In this document: piece after piece, positions 26,010 to 34,496 of the stretch
Layout: each line of letters starts with the position of its first letter
Position numbering within the stretch: position 1 is the stretch's first letter
DNA from: JACKII01 sp963807085
GTDB lineage: Bacteria; Pseudomonadota; Alphaproteobacteria; Bin95
Length of the DNA stretch: 64,000 bases
Reading direction: 5' to 3'
NCBI GenBank assembly: GCA_963807085.1
Contig: CAWEBB010000032.1
Coordinates: forward strand, 310,001-374,000
Notes under the pieces: generated by a model
What the model saw: only the letters and a program-made list of their open reading frames with translations
Databases searched by the model: none
What the model was told of the DNA's origin: nothing
Translations under genes and position numbers: made by a program

Positions 26010-27225
26010 GAGGCTTCTCCCTTTCGTTCCGGCGCTGCGAGATGTTGATGTTTCGGATGGCGGCGCGGGTGATGGCTTCCTGGTGCATGCAGGGCTCTGA
26101 GCAATTCTGATCGACGTAGGCAGCGGCTCGAGACGGTTGGATGCACCGCGGACAGGCGACGGCGATCTCGCATTCCGGGGTGTGGCGCCGTGATCTGGTA
26201 CTCTCAGACGCGCTGCTCGACGAAGTCGCGGGCGGTTGCTGGCGCGAGGCGGGCTCCGAGGCCGAGCAGGGTATCGAACGCCACGGCTGTGTGGCGGCGA
26301 CGGTTCCACCTGAAGACGAACTCGTCGAGGTAACGCCTGAAGTGCTGGCGACGGAGGCCATGGTAGGTCCCGAGCGCCCATCTCTTGAGGTTTGAAAAGA
26401 CGCGATGGGTCCAGCGCAGGATGATGTGGGCGGCCATCTTGCCGACGACTTTCGGCTCGTGCACATGGTCGGGCAGGCCATTGTAGCCGGACCATCCGTC
26501 CGTGACGACGCGGGCACCGGCGGCGGCGACCGCGACGACGAAGGGCTTGAGCGTGGCGCCGGAGAAGTCGGCGATCGGCGCGAGACGAATGCGGCGCGGC
26601 TTGCCTTCGGGCGAGAGCTCCACCGCGCCGGCAACGAGCATCTTGCCCTGCGAGCTGCGGCCTTGACCGCCAGCGGGCGGGTCGTCCTTATGGCGCAAGG
26701 CGATCTCGGTCTCGTCAACTTCGACGACGTCCTCGAGAAGGCTTCGCTCGGGATCGACCATGGCGCGGCGGAGCTTCGTCAGGAGCAGCCAGGCGCTCTT
26801 GTAGCTGCCCAGGCCCAGTTGGGCCTGCAGTTGCAGGGCGGAGATCCCGTTGGAGTGGCTGGTTACGATATGGATCGCCGTGAACCAGGTCTTCAGCGGC
26901 AGATGGCTGCCGTGCATGACCGTGCCTGCGGTCACGGACGTCTGCCGCCGGCAGGCCGCGCACTCCCAGGTGAACGCCTTGGTCTTCAGCAGCCATCCCT
27001 TCGTGACGCCACAGCCCGGGCAGACAAAGCCCTCCGGCCACCGGCGACGCGCCAGATAGTCGGCGCAGGCCGCATTATCCGGAAATCGCGCCTCGAACTG
27101 GGCGCGGGAGAGCGGGCGGTCATGTTTCCAGCGGCTCGGCATGCGAGAACATTAAGCGAACGCACCTCGCGACGCAAGCGCAGATCACCACATTTTGTGC
27201 CGCCGGAGCCAACGGGAGAAGCCTC
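26010..27225 (-). mobile_element. Complete IS1595-family element, copy 1
   Basis: A 1216-bp element with gaggcttctccc at both ends in inverted orientation and an 8-bp target duplication, ttaaccaa, at 26002-26009 and 27226-27233. It matches copies 2 and 3 almost base for base. It contains one transposase gene reading left and about 190 bp of non-coding DNA at its left end. Excising it rejoins an open reading frame that continues into the low-GC gene at 27261. Confidence 0.92.
26204..27142 (-). CDS. IS1595-family (ISXO2-like) transposase, copy 1
   Basis: A 312-residue transposase. The N-terminus carries a zinc ribbon with CPGC and CAAC pairs at about residues 42-65. The ISXO2-like catalytic domain follows, with VVEVDETEI, VVTDGWSGY, HRVFSNLKRW and a C-terminal FRRYLDEFVFRWNRR. 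It would mobilise the surrounding 1216-bp element. The reading frame is complete and identical in sequence to those at 37020 and 39577, suggesting recent spread. Confidence 0.93.
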   Translation of the reverse strand: MPSRWKHDRPLSRAQFEARFPDNAACADYLARRRWPEGFVCPGCGVTKGWLLKTKAFTWECAACRRQTSVTAGTVMHGSHLPLKTWFTAIHIVTSHSNGISALQLQAQLGLGSYKSAWLLLTKLRRAMVDPERSLLEDVVEVDETEIALRHKDDPPAGGQGRSSQGKMLVAGAVELSPEGKPRRIRLAPIADFSGATLKPFVVAVAAAGARVVTDGWSGYNGLPDHVHEPKVVGKMAAHIILRWTHRVFSNLKRWALGTYHGLRRQHFRRYLDEFVFRWNRRRHTAVAFDTLLGLGARLAPATARDFVEQRV

Positions 27226-27260
27226 TTAACCAAATTAGTGGACGATATTTGCTCTTTCTT

Positions 27261-27704
27261 ATGAAGCAAAGAGCCAATTCTGATAAAAATGACGAAGATG
27301 CAAACCGTCGCTATGAATTATCTTACGACTTGTATATCAAAACACGAAGCTACAGCATAATAAATAAGATTTTCTTCTGGCTTTCGCTTATCGGGTTGGC
27401 AATAATAATAGCATTTCCTGTGTTTTCAACATTTATAAAAAACGAAATAGATATTGTGCAGATTACTGTCGCCCAAACTACCCTAGCTGCGTTTGTAGCA
27501 GCGTGCGCCTTTATATACCGGGACTATAAAAAGAGACAGCTTTATGGGGAAACCATAATGAGGCGACTTGCTTTCTTATCTCGCGTGGATGACGATCTCA
27601 TTCTATTGTTAATCGACGAAATATCACAAATGGATCAAGGCCTTAGCTTTTTGCGGCTGTTTCCTCACAAAGCGGAAGACGACAAGAATAATCAAAATAG
27701 CTAA
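27261..27704 (+). CDS. Low-GC two-helix membrane protein, possibly 5'-truncated by IS1595
   Basis: From ATG 27261 the protein has 147 residues. Two hydrophobic helices (about residues 34-57 and 68-88) are followed by a charged C-terminal region of about 55 residues. The layout resembles SLATT-type two-helix proteins linked to nucleotide-signalling defence systems, but I cannot assign the family. GC content is far below its neighbours. No Shine-Dalgarno sequence precedes ATG 27261. If the IS1595 copy and one target repeat are removed, the frame continues upstream as VTDMQFNQISGRYLLFL, so the true start may lie left of the insertion. With the IS in place, a frame from inside its end could add MCRRSQREKPL. 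Confidence 0.5.
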   Translation: MKQRANSDKNDEDANRRYELSYDLYIKTRSYSIINKIFFWLSLIGLAIIIAFPVFSTFIKNEIDIVQITVAQTTLAAFVAACAFIYRDYKKRQLYGETIMRRLAFLSRVDDDLILLLIDEISQMDQGLSFLRLFPHKAEDDKNNQNS

Positions 27705-27838
27705 AAGCTTGTTTTATCTCTGAAACAGAATTGCCAATAGTGTTTCAATTTTCCATCGGATCGCCGCCCACCACAAACGGACCATAAACGCATGTGCAAG
27801 CTTCAGGTCCCGAAGGCATTTGTGGTTTATAGGATGGC

Positions 27839-29132
27839 ATGATCGGACTTTCCCTCGACACCCTCCGCGCCCGAGTCCGCTCGAAAGAGCGGGAGTTGCT
27901 GGCCTTCGCCCAGGAACTCATCCGGGTGCCTTCGCTCAATCCGCCGGGGGCAGAGTACCGGCTCGCCTGTGAGGTGCTGGGCGAGCGGCTGCGGCGGCGC
28001 GAATTCGACGTGCAGTATATCCGCGGCGAGGGCGCACCCGGCGACAGCGACCGCTACCCCCGCTGGAACGTGGTCGCCCGGCGGGAGGGCGGCAAAGCAG
28101 GCGCTTGCGTCCATTTCAACTCCCATATCGACGTGGTCGAGGTCGGGCATGGCTGGACCGTCGATCCGTTCGCCGCCGAAATTCGCGACGGCAAGCTCTA
28201 CGGCCGCGGCGCCTGCGATATGAAGGGCGGGCTCGCGGCCAGCGTCATCGCCGCCGAAGCCCTCATTGAGGCATGGCCGGACTTCCCGGGCGCCATCGAG
28301 ATCTCCGGCACGGCGGACGAGGAATCTGGCGGCTATGGCGGCGTCGCGCATCTGGCGAAGATGGGGATGTTTTCCAAGCCGCGCGTCGATCACGTCATCA
28401 TCCCGGAGCCCCTGAACAAGGACCGCATCTGCCTCGGCCACCGCGGCGTCTGGTGGGCCGAGATCGAGACCCACGGCCATATTGCGCACGGCTCCATGCC
28501 CTTCCTCGGCGACAACGCGATCAACCATATGGGCGCGGTGCTGCAAGCCTTTGAGACGGACCTCTACCCGGCGCTGGCCGCGCGCCAGACGGAGATGCCC
28601 GTGGTGCCGGAGGGCGCGCGCTCCTCGACCCTCAACATCAACTCCCTGCATGGCGGCCCGCCGGAGGACGACTCGCTATGACGGCCTGCCCGCGCCGGTG
28701 GGTGCCGGACCGGGCGCGCATGGTGATCGACCGCCGCTTCCTGATCGAGGAAAAGCTCGCCGACGTGAAGGGCGAGGTGCGGGCGCTGCTCGACCGGCTG
28801 GCGGCGGAGCGACCCGATTTCCGCTACGGCCTGCGCGATATATTCGAAGTTGTCCCGACCCAGACGGCGGAGGACGCGGCGGTGGTGCAGGCGGTCGCCC
28901 GCGGCATTGAGAGCGTGTTGGCAAGCAGGCGGAGTTTGTGGTCTCGCCCGGCACCTATGACCAGAAGCACATTGCCCGTATCGGCCACCTGCGCGACTGC
29001 ATCGCCTATGGGCCGGGCATTCTGGATCTGGCCCACCAGCCGGACGAGTTCGTCGGCATCCAGGACATGGTCGAGAGCGCGGAGGTCATGGCGCTGGCCC
29101 TGGCGCACCTGCTGCCGGGCGGCACACGCTAA
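27839..29132 (+). pseudogene. M20-family amidohydrolase (ArgE/DapE-like), three frameshifts
   Basis: Four frame segments combine into one M20 peptidase of about 430 residues. Zinc-site motifs are intact: HFNSHIDVVEVGHGW, YGRGACDMKGG and GTADEESGG, followed by a dimerisation domain. The frame breaks near 28673, where an extra base turns DDRYDGLPAP into a stop. It breaks again near 28704 (extra G in gtgggtgcc) and near 28925 (missing G in ttgg(g)caag), then resumes as EFVVSPGTYDQKH to a stop at 29130. Two of the three changes are in short G runs. It may be a decayed gene, or an intact acetylornithine deacetylase-like gene with consensus errors. Confidence 0.85.
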
Positions 29133-29138
29133 ACACAA

Positions 29139-29167
29139 ATCCCTCTGCCCATTGTCGGCAGAGGGAT
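29139..29167. terminator. Hairpin between convergent genes, probable terminator
   Basis: Arms atccctctgcc (29139-29149) and ggcagagggat (29157-29167) form a perfect 11-bp stem with a 7-nt loop. Read leftward it is followed by the T-rich ttgtgttt, so it best serves the leftward gene at 29196. It also lies 7 bp after the stop of the rightward M20 gene. Confidence 0.7.
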
Positions 29168-29195
29168 CGTTTATATCGTCGGAAAGCCGGGGGTG

Positions 29196-29606
29196 TCAGG
29201 CACCCCAAACATCGCCATAACGCGCCGTCCCGTCCCGCTCAGGGTAGTCGCGATAGGTCAATCGGGCGGCAGAACTTTGCTGCCGGGACGTTTCGAAAGT
29301 CGCGCCAGTCACCAGGGTGCCAGCCGCTAGCAGCATGTGGAAAACCATCAACTCGCCATAGTAAAACCATGCTCCAGCACCCATGCAAAAGATCGTTGTC
29401 CACATCAATGAAAGCATGGTCATTATCTGAAAACGACGCGCCGGCGCTAAATCCCGCAAAGGATTAAGGTCGGAATTCATTACAACCGAAAACCAGTTCA
29501 TCTTTCCCTCCGCATTGCAGACAAAAGGAATACGAGGGCCTTTATGATTCAGATCAATCTCTCGAAAATCTTTGGTGTCTGGCGGGTATGGCATGCCGCT
29601 GAACAC
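29196..29606 (-). CDS. Hypothetical membrane protein with two helices
   Basis: A 136-residue protein I do not recognise. A soluble N-terminal part (about 55 residues) has two cysteines well apart from each other. Two hydrophobic helices follow at about residues 60-80 and 84-105, then a polar tail ending YRDYPERDGTARYGDVWGA. The start may be GTG 29606 or ATG four codons later; neither has a strong ribosome site. It ends just before a hairpin shared with the M20 gene. It is separate from the Ldh gene upstream by about 50 bp, so cotranscription is possible. Confidence 0.6.
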   Translation of the reverse strand: MFSGMPYPPDTKDFREIDLNHKGPRIPFVCNAEGKMNWFSVVMNSDLNPLRDLAPARRFQIMTMLSLMWTTIFCMGAGAWFYYGELMVFHMLLAAGTLVTGATFETSRQQSSAARLTYRDYPERDGTARYGDVWGA

Positions 29607-29653
29607 ACCAGCTCTTTAGCCCGCCATCTCATTTAATCGCTTTCGGGGCCGCT

Positions 29654-30733
29654 CTAAGCCACCCCGGCGATCCGGTCCATTTCCTCGCCGGGAAGGCGGA
29701 ACAGGGCCGCGCCGGCCTTTATCTGGCTCCAGGTCTCGGCGTCCACGTCGATGCCTTTTTCGCCGCGTTCGATGCGGGTGGCGCGCTCCGGGTCGCCCGG
29801 CACCAGCACGGGCTCCGCCGGGTTGGCGGGCGGCGAGGCCTTGACATGCGCCAGCGTCTTGTCGACCTCGGAATTGAAAAAGGCGCGGTCGACCAGGCGG
29901 CCCGGATCGATCACCACCGACAGCATGCAGTTGATGGTCGCAAGCGGATTGCGCTGGTTTTCCGGCCGGCAGGTGCCGCCACCCGACAGCACGCCCGCGA
30001 ACATCTCGTTGATCAGCGCCATGCCATAGCCCTTGTGCGCGCCAAAGCTGGTGAGCGCGCCCTTCGGCTCGGTATAGAGCACGTTCGGGTCGCGGGTCGG
30101 CTTGCCGGTATGGTCGATCAGCGCGCCCTCTGGTGCTTCGACGCCCTTGTTGCGGGCGACGCGGATCTTGCCCGCCGCGACGAAGCTGGTGGCGAAGTCC
30201 AGCAGGGTTGGCGGGTTGTTCTCGGTCGCGGGCATGACGGCGGTGTAGGGATTGGTGACATAGCGGCCGTCCGAACCGCGGAAGGGGGCGACGATGGCCC
30301 CGTGGCCGATGACGTTGGTGTGGTGGGTCGAGACCATGCCCGCCGCCGCGCACTGTTCCGCCCAGGCGCCGATGCGGCAGAGATGGTAGCTGTTGCGGAT
30401 CGCCATGACGCAGGTGCCGTGCCGGCGCGCTCGCTCAATGGCGATGTCGAACGCTTCCTTGCCGATGACCTGGCCGAAGCCCGCGTTGCCGTCGACCACG
30501 ATGACGGCGCCCTCGTCACGCGCGATTTCGGCGTGCTGGTTCACCTTCAGCGCGCCCGAATGGATGCCGTCGAAATAGTTGGCCAGCATGCCGACGCCGT
30601 GGGAATCGTGGCCGGAGAGGTTGGCCATGACCAGGTTTTCGGCAACCAGGTCGGCCTCGTAGTCGGTGGAGCCCGCGGCCTTGCACATGGCTCGGACGGC
30701 GGCGCGGAGGTTTTCGGCGGCGATGATGGGCAT
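29654..30733 (-). CDS. Ldh-family malate/L-lactate-type dehydrogenase
   Basis: A 359-residue NAD(P)-dependent oxidoreductase of the non-Rossmann Ldh2/YlbC family, which includes malate, ureidoglycolate, L-sulfolactate and delta-1-piperideine reductases. Visible family landmarks are NLSGHDSHGVGML (substrate/catalytic His), VDGNAGFGQVIGKEA, MAIRNSYHLCRIGAWAEQC, TNPYTAVMPATE and GAHKGYGMALINEMFAG. ATG 30733 follows AAGAAG; a longer frame upstream lacks conservation. It faces no obvious partner. The M20 amidohydrolase nearby would fit amino-acid or ureide catabolism, but that is only context. Substrate unresolved. Confidence 0.88.
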   Translation of the reverse strand: MPIIAAENLRAAVRAMCKAAGSTDYEADLVAENLVMANLSGHDSHGVGMLANYFDGIHSGALKVNQHAEIARDEGAVIVVDGNAGFGQVIGKEAFDIAIERARRHGTCVMAIRNSYHLCRIGAWAEQCAAAGMVSTHHTNVIGHGAIVAPFRGSDGRYVTNPYTAVMPATENNPPTLLDFATSFVAAGKIRVARNKGVEAPEGALIDHTGKPTRDPNVLYTEPKGALTSFGAHKGYGMALINEMFAGVLSGGGTCRPENQRNPLATINCMLSVVIDPGRLVDRAFFNSEVDKTLAHVKASPPANPAEPVLVPGDPERATRIERGEKGIDVDAETWSQIKAGAALFRLPGEEMDRIAGVA

Positions 30734-30856
30734 CGGTCGGTTCTTCTTGGGCTTATCGTGGCGGGGCTGAGACCGGCGGCGCGGAAGGTTCCGGCAGCAG
30801 AACATCCATGCAGCATAACAAGCTTGCCGGCAGTAGAAAGCGGGCTGTGGCGACGG

Positions 30857-31875
30857 TCAAAACTTCCAGGCGCCGGTCAGGGTGACAGAGTCGCTTTCGA
30901 AGCGATTATCGGCGCTGAAATCGTGCATCCACTTGGCCGGTATCGTCAGTTTGCCGCCACCGATCGGCGGCACCCACACAAAGCCCGGCCCCATGCCGAA
31001 CGACTTGGCTCTGAAAGACCCTAGTTTTGCGCCGGAGCCGCTGTCGCCGGTCAACTGGCGGTAATAATAGCCTCGCAGGCCCAGGGCAAAGGTCTCGGAG
31101 AGAAACTGATTGGCCGTGAAATCAACATGGAATTCTGTGCCGGTCTGATAGTCGGTAGCGTTGTTCTGTGTGTTCAGCATGATACCCGGCATGACAGAGA
31201 CTTCCGTGCCTGAGCCTGCGTTGAACCAGGTAACTGCGCCAACCGTGACCGGCTCGGCAAGGCAGGCGTGTTCGAAGACTTCTTCGCTGTGCTGGCGGGG
31301 CTCAGCGGAACGGCGCATCTGGTGCAGATGTTTGACTCAACCGTGATCCGTGCTCATGTGTCCGCCGCCGGCGCAAAAGGGGGCAAGCGGAGCAGGCGCT
31401 CGGGCGCTCACGCGGCGGTTTCGGCACAAAAATCCACCTGAAAACAGACCATGACGGGCTGCCAATCGCATTCGAACTGACCGGCGGCGAAGCTGCCGCC
31501 AGCCCTATGTTCGAGGCCCTGATCGACGCAGGGCCGGATCAGACGCCCCGCGCCGTCGTTGCCGACAAAGGCTATGACAGCGACGCAAATCGGGCCATGG
31601 CGCGTGAGCGCGGGGCCGTGCCGGTCATCCCGCACCGGTCGAACCGAAAGACCATCCCAGCCCGCTTCGCACGAGCACTCTACCGGGGACGCGCCCGCAT
31701 CGAACAGATGATGGGCAAGCTCAAACGCTTCAAGCGCGTCGCCTTACGCTGCAGAAGACCGCCAGAAACTTCCGATCCATCGTCGCCCTGGCAGCCGCCC
31801 TCTGCGGCCAGCGCGAAACCCCCGCCCGCGATGCAGATTGCCGCGACGACCGATGCCGCTGCAAGCGTCCGAGCC
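30857..31875 (-). pseudogene. Phenol MetA-pathway-type outer membrane transporter, split by an IS5 remnant
   Basis: The 3' part (30857 to about 31255) encodes about 130 residues of a beta-barrel protein: VTWFNAGSGTEVSVMPGIML, DYQTGTEFHVDFTANQFL, FALGLRGYYYRQLTGDSG and a terminal strand ending LTGAWKF. This is typical of the Phenol_MetA_deg/COG4313 family thought to import aromatic compounds. On the far side of the IS5 remnant, the leftward frame near 31790-31870 reads LARTLAAASVVAAICIAGGGF, a signal-peptide-like stretch that could be its original N-terminus. The start codon of that part is not clear. The middle of the barrel is missing, so the gene is dead. Confidence 0.65.
31256..31800 (+). 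mobile_element. IS5-family transposase remnant
   Basis: Rightward frames encode the C-terminal two-thirds of an IS5-type DDE transposase: MFDSTVIRAHVSAAGAKGG, then after a frameshift near 31405 FGTKIHLKTDHDGLP, VVADKGYDSDANR, PHRSNRKTIPARF and YRGRARIEQMMGKLKRF. A second shift near 31750 leads to TARNFRSIVALAAAL. The N-terminal domain is missing. Three segments in different frames mean it is inactive. It sits inside the MetA-type transporter pseudogene. Confidence 0.8.
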
Positions 31876-32079
31876 AGAGTTCAGTAGGGAAACTCGGGCG
31901 ACCTCCCAGCGTTGTTCTCGCAGTATCATAAGCGCGCGGACTGGCGGCGCCAGTGTAATTAGTGATGCGCGGCGCGGCGGTACCTGCGAAGGAACGGGCG
32001 TGACAGGACGGGGTTTTGTGGCTTTAGAATAGTCCGAACGCATAACAAGCTCCCCATTTGAGGAAAGCGCCCAAACACC

Positions 32080-33315
32080 GTGACGAGTCCCGTTCGGGCC
32101 GGCCCCTGGTCGTTGCTGCAAGACTATCAGTTCCGCCATATCTGGTTGGCGGGCGCCGTTGTCGGCGTGATGCGCTGGCTCGATGTGCTGGCAATCGGCG
32201 TCTATACCTACCAGGTCTCGGGTGATCCGCTGGTCGTCGCCGCGATGCTCTTCATGCGCATGCTGCCGATGCTGCTGTTCGGCGCGGTCATCGGAGCCTG
32301 GGCTGAGCGGGTGAACCGCAAATTCCTGCTGATGACCGGCATCGCCGCGATCGGCGTGGTGTATGCGGTGCTGGGGGGGGTGGCCTATGCCGATATTATC
32401 ACGCTTTGGCATGTGGGGATCGGGGCGGTGCTCTCCGGCCTGTTCTGGGCGATGGAGATGCCGATCCGCCGGACGATGATCGGCGAGGTGGCGGGAGGTG
32501 AGCGAATTGGCGCGGCCATGGGGCTCGAATCGGCGACGAACAACTTCACCCGCATGCTGGGGCCGAGCGTCGGCGGCTTCCTGCTGGAAATGATTGGCCT
32601 GCACGGCGCCTATTTTCTGGGTGTTTTCCTCTACGCGGCGGGTGTCTTGCTGCTGGCGAACGTGACCGCGGGCATCGAGCTGAGCGGCAAGGGCACTTCA
32701 CTGATAAGCGTGATCCGGGATGGCATCGCCACCATCAAGACGACCCGCATGGTGCAGGCGGCGCTGGTGGTCACGGTCATTGTGAACCTTTGGGGCTTCG
32801 CCTATGTCTCGATGGTGCCGGTCATCGGCAAGGTTGACTTGGGGCTGTCGCCCTTTCCCATCGGCATGTTGATGTCGGCGGAAGGCGCCGGCGCCTTTCT
32901 CGGCGCGATGCTGATCGCGTTTAATGCCACGCCAGCCGTCTTTGGGCGGATATTCTGGATCGGGTCGCTGCTCTATCTGGGAGCGATCTTCGTCTTTTCG
33001 ATCTCTGGCACCTTTTGGATCGCGGCGCCGGTGCTGTTTGTCGGCGGGTTCGGCATTGCCGGGTTCGCGACCATGCAGAGCGCCTTGATCCTGCTCAACA
33101 CGCCGCCAGAACGGCGCACCCGCGTAATGGGCGTGCTGGCCATGTGCATCGGCTTCGGCCCGGTCGGTATCCTGCATGTTGGGTTGTTGGCGGACCTTTT
33201 GGGGGCAGCGGTCGCGGTCAGCATCATCTCGATCGAGGGCTTCGTGGCGCTTGGTTTGGCGGGATATTTTTGGCCGGAGCTGCGCCGCCTTGCCATCCCG
33301 AAGATAGACGCGTAA
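32080..33315 (+). CDS. MFS transporter
   Basis: A 411-residue protein with about twelve hydrophobic segments. The inner loop between helices 2 and 3 reads GAVIGAWAERVNRKFLLMTG, the major-facilitator signature, and PPERRTRVMGVLAMCIG appears in the second half. It resembles the enterobactin-exporter-like (EntS/MFS_3) branch. The start is GTG 32080; AGGAAA lies about 14 nt upstream, which is a weak match. It ends 16 bp before the tRNA-Pro gene. Substrate unknown. Confidence 0.85.
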   Translation: MTSPVRAGPWSLLQDYQFRHIWLAGAVVGVMRWLDVLAIGVYTYQVSGDPLVVAAMLFMRMLPMLLFGAVIGAWAERVNRKFLLMTGIAAIGVVYAVLGGVAYADIITLWHVGIGAVLSGLFWAMEMPIRRTMIGEVAGGERIGAAMGLESATNNFTRMLGPSVGGFLLEMIGLHGAYFLGVFLYAAGVLLLANVTAGIELSGKGTSLISVIRDGIATIKTTRMVQAALVVTVIVNLWGFAYVSMVPVIGKVDLGLSPFPIGMLMSAEGAGAFLGAMLIAFNATPAVFGRIFWIGSLLYLGAIFVFSISGTFWIAAPVLFVGGFGIAGFATMQSALILLNTPPERRTRVMGVLAMCIGFGPVGILHVGLLADLLGAAVAVSIISIEGFVALGLAGYFWPELRRLAIPKIDA

Positions 33316-33331
33316 ATGCTGCTGACAGTGT

Positions 33332-33408
33332 CGGGGTGTAGCGCAGTCTGGTAGCGCGCCAGTTTTGGGAACTGGAGGTCCCCGGTTCGAACCCGGGCTC
33401 CCCGACCA
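33332..33408 (+). tRNA. tRNA-Pro (anticodon UGG)
   Basis: All arms are visible over 77 nt. The acceptor strand is cggggtg/ctccccg and the D arm gcgc-agtctggta-gcgc. The anticodon stem ccagt/actgg carries loop tttggga (TGG), and the T stem cccgg/ccggg carries loop ttcgaac. A CCA end is encoded. One acceptor pair (positions 6-67) is U-U; related tRNA-Pro genes usually have A at 67. Confidence 0.95.
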
Positions 33409-33433
33409 CTGATCCTCGATTTTTATCTCTGTC

Positions 33434-34318
33434 CTATGCTGCCGCCTGCTCTGCCGTGGGCGCGTCACCAGCCAAAGTCGTCCGGCGAACGTCCCGTGGC
33501 TCGTGGGCCGGGAAGGGGCGGGCGCGGTGCATGGTGCGGCGGTTGTCCCAGATTACCAGATCGCCTTTGCGCCATTGGTGCCTGTAGACGAACTCGCGCT
33601 GGGTCGCATGGTCCATGAGATCGCGCAGCAGCAGCATGGCCTCTGGCGTCGGCCAGCCAACTATCTCGCCTGCGTGCGATGCCAAATACAGCGACTTGCG
33701 CCCCGTGTCCGGGTGCGTGCGCACCAGGCGCTGCCTGACTGGCCTCATCTTTTCCTGCTCCTCCGCCGTGAAGTCGGTGAAGCCGATCAGGCGGCGGGAA
33801 TACATCTGCGAGTGCTCGCAGATCAGATCCTCGATCTCCGCCTTGGTCTCGAGGTCCAGCGCGTCATAGGCGGCGCGCATGTCGGCGAACTCCGTATCGC
33901 CCCCCGTCGACGGCACGGTGCGGGCATGCAGCAGCGAGTATTTTGCCGGTATTACCTTGAACGAGGAGTCCGAATGCCAAAGCCGGTTGCCGATGCCGAA
34001 CAGGCGGCGGCGGTCCTCCCGCTCGAACGGCTTGTTGTTCTCGTCCAGGTTCGAGACATCGGCAAAGCTGGTGGAGATGCGCTGCTCGCCCTTTTTGCGC
34101 AGGTTGGTGCTGACAGGCGGCTCGATGGGCCCAAGGCTGAGGGTGAAGGCCATTTGCGTTTCGTCGTCGAGCGGCTGCTCGCGGAACACTACGACCGCAT
34201 ATTCGTTCATGGCAGCGTGGATTTCGGCGGCCTGCTCGGGGGTGATCGGCTTGGTAATGTCCAGGCCGCTGGCTTCGGCGGCGAAGCAGGGGCCGACTTG
34301 GCGGAAGGTCAAAGACAT
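33434..34318 (-). CDS. TauD/TfdA-family Fe(II)/2-oxoglutarate dioxygenase
   Basis: A 294-residue dioxygenase. The iron ligands fit the family: NRLWHSDSSF gives the HxD pair and TMHRARPF gives the distal histidine. The 2-oxoglutarate-binding arginine is in EPRDVRRTTLAG, and STGGDTEFADMRAAYDAL is a conserved TfdA/TauD block. Such enzymes hydroxylate taurine, phenoxyacetates, carnitine precursors or other small acids. ATG 34318 follows GAGGATACGCCA. It is divergent from the GMC oxidoreductase gene. Substrate unknown. Confidence 0.9.
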   Translation of the reverse strand: MSLTFRQVGPCFAAEASGLDITKPITPEQAAEIHAAMNEYAVVVFREQPLDDETQMAFTLSLGPIEPPVSTNLRKKGEQRISTSFADVSNLDENNKPFEREDRRRLFGIGNRLWHSDSSFKVIPAKYSLLHARTVPSTGGDTEFADMRAAYDALDLETKAEIEDLICEHSQMYSRRLIGFTDFTAEEQEKMRPVRQRLVRTHPDTGRKSLYLASHAGEIVGWPTPEAMLLLRDLMDHATQREFVYRHQWRKGDLVIWDNRRTMHRARPFPAHEPRDVRRTTLAGDAPTAEQAAA

Positions 34319-34496
34319 TGGCGTATCCTCATCTGACCGTTGGTTGGCGCTTTGGCGAACATGCTAGGCCGACTTGGCCGTCGCGTGTAGTCAGAATGCG
34401 TTGCGGGCCTTGCTGGCGCGGCCCAGCCTGCCCTACGATTTACGACAACCGAACAGCGGCGGCATACGACCAGCCGCTTACCTGAGGAAAACGCCC

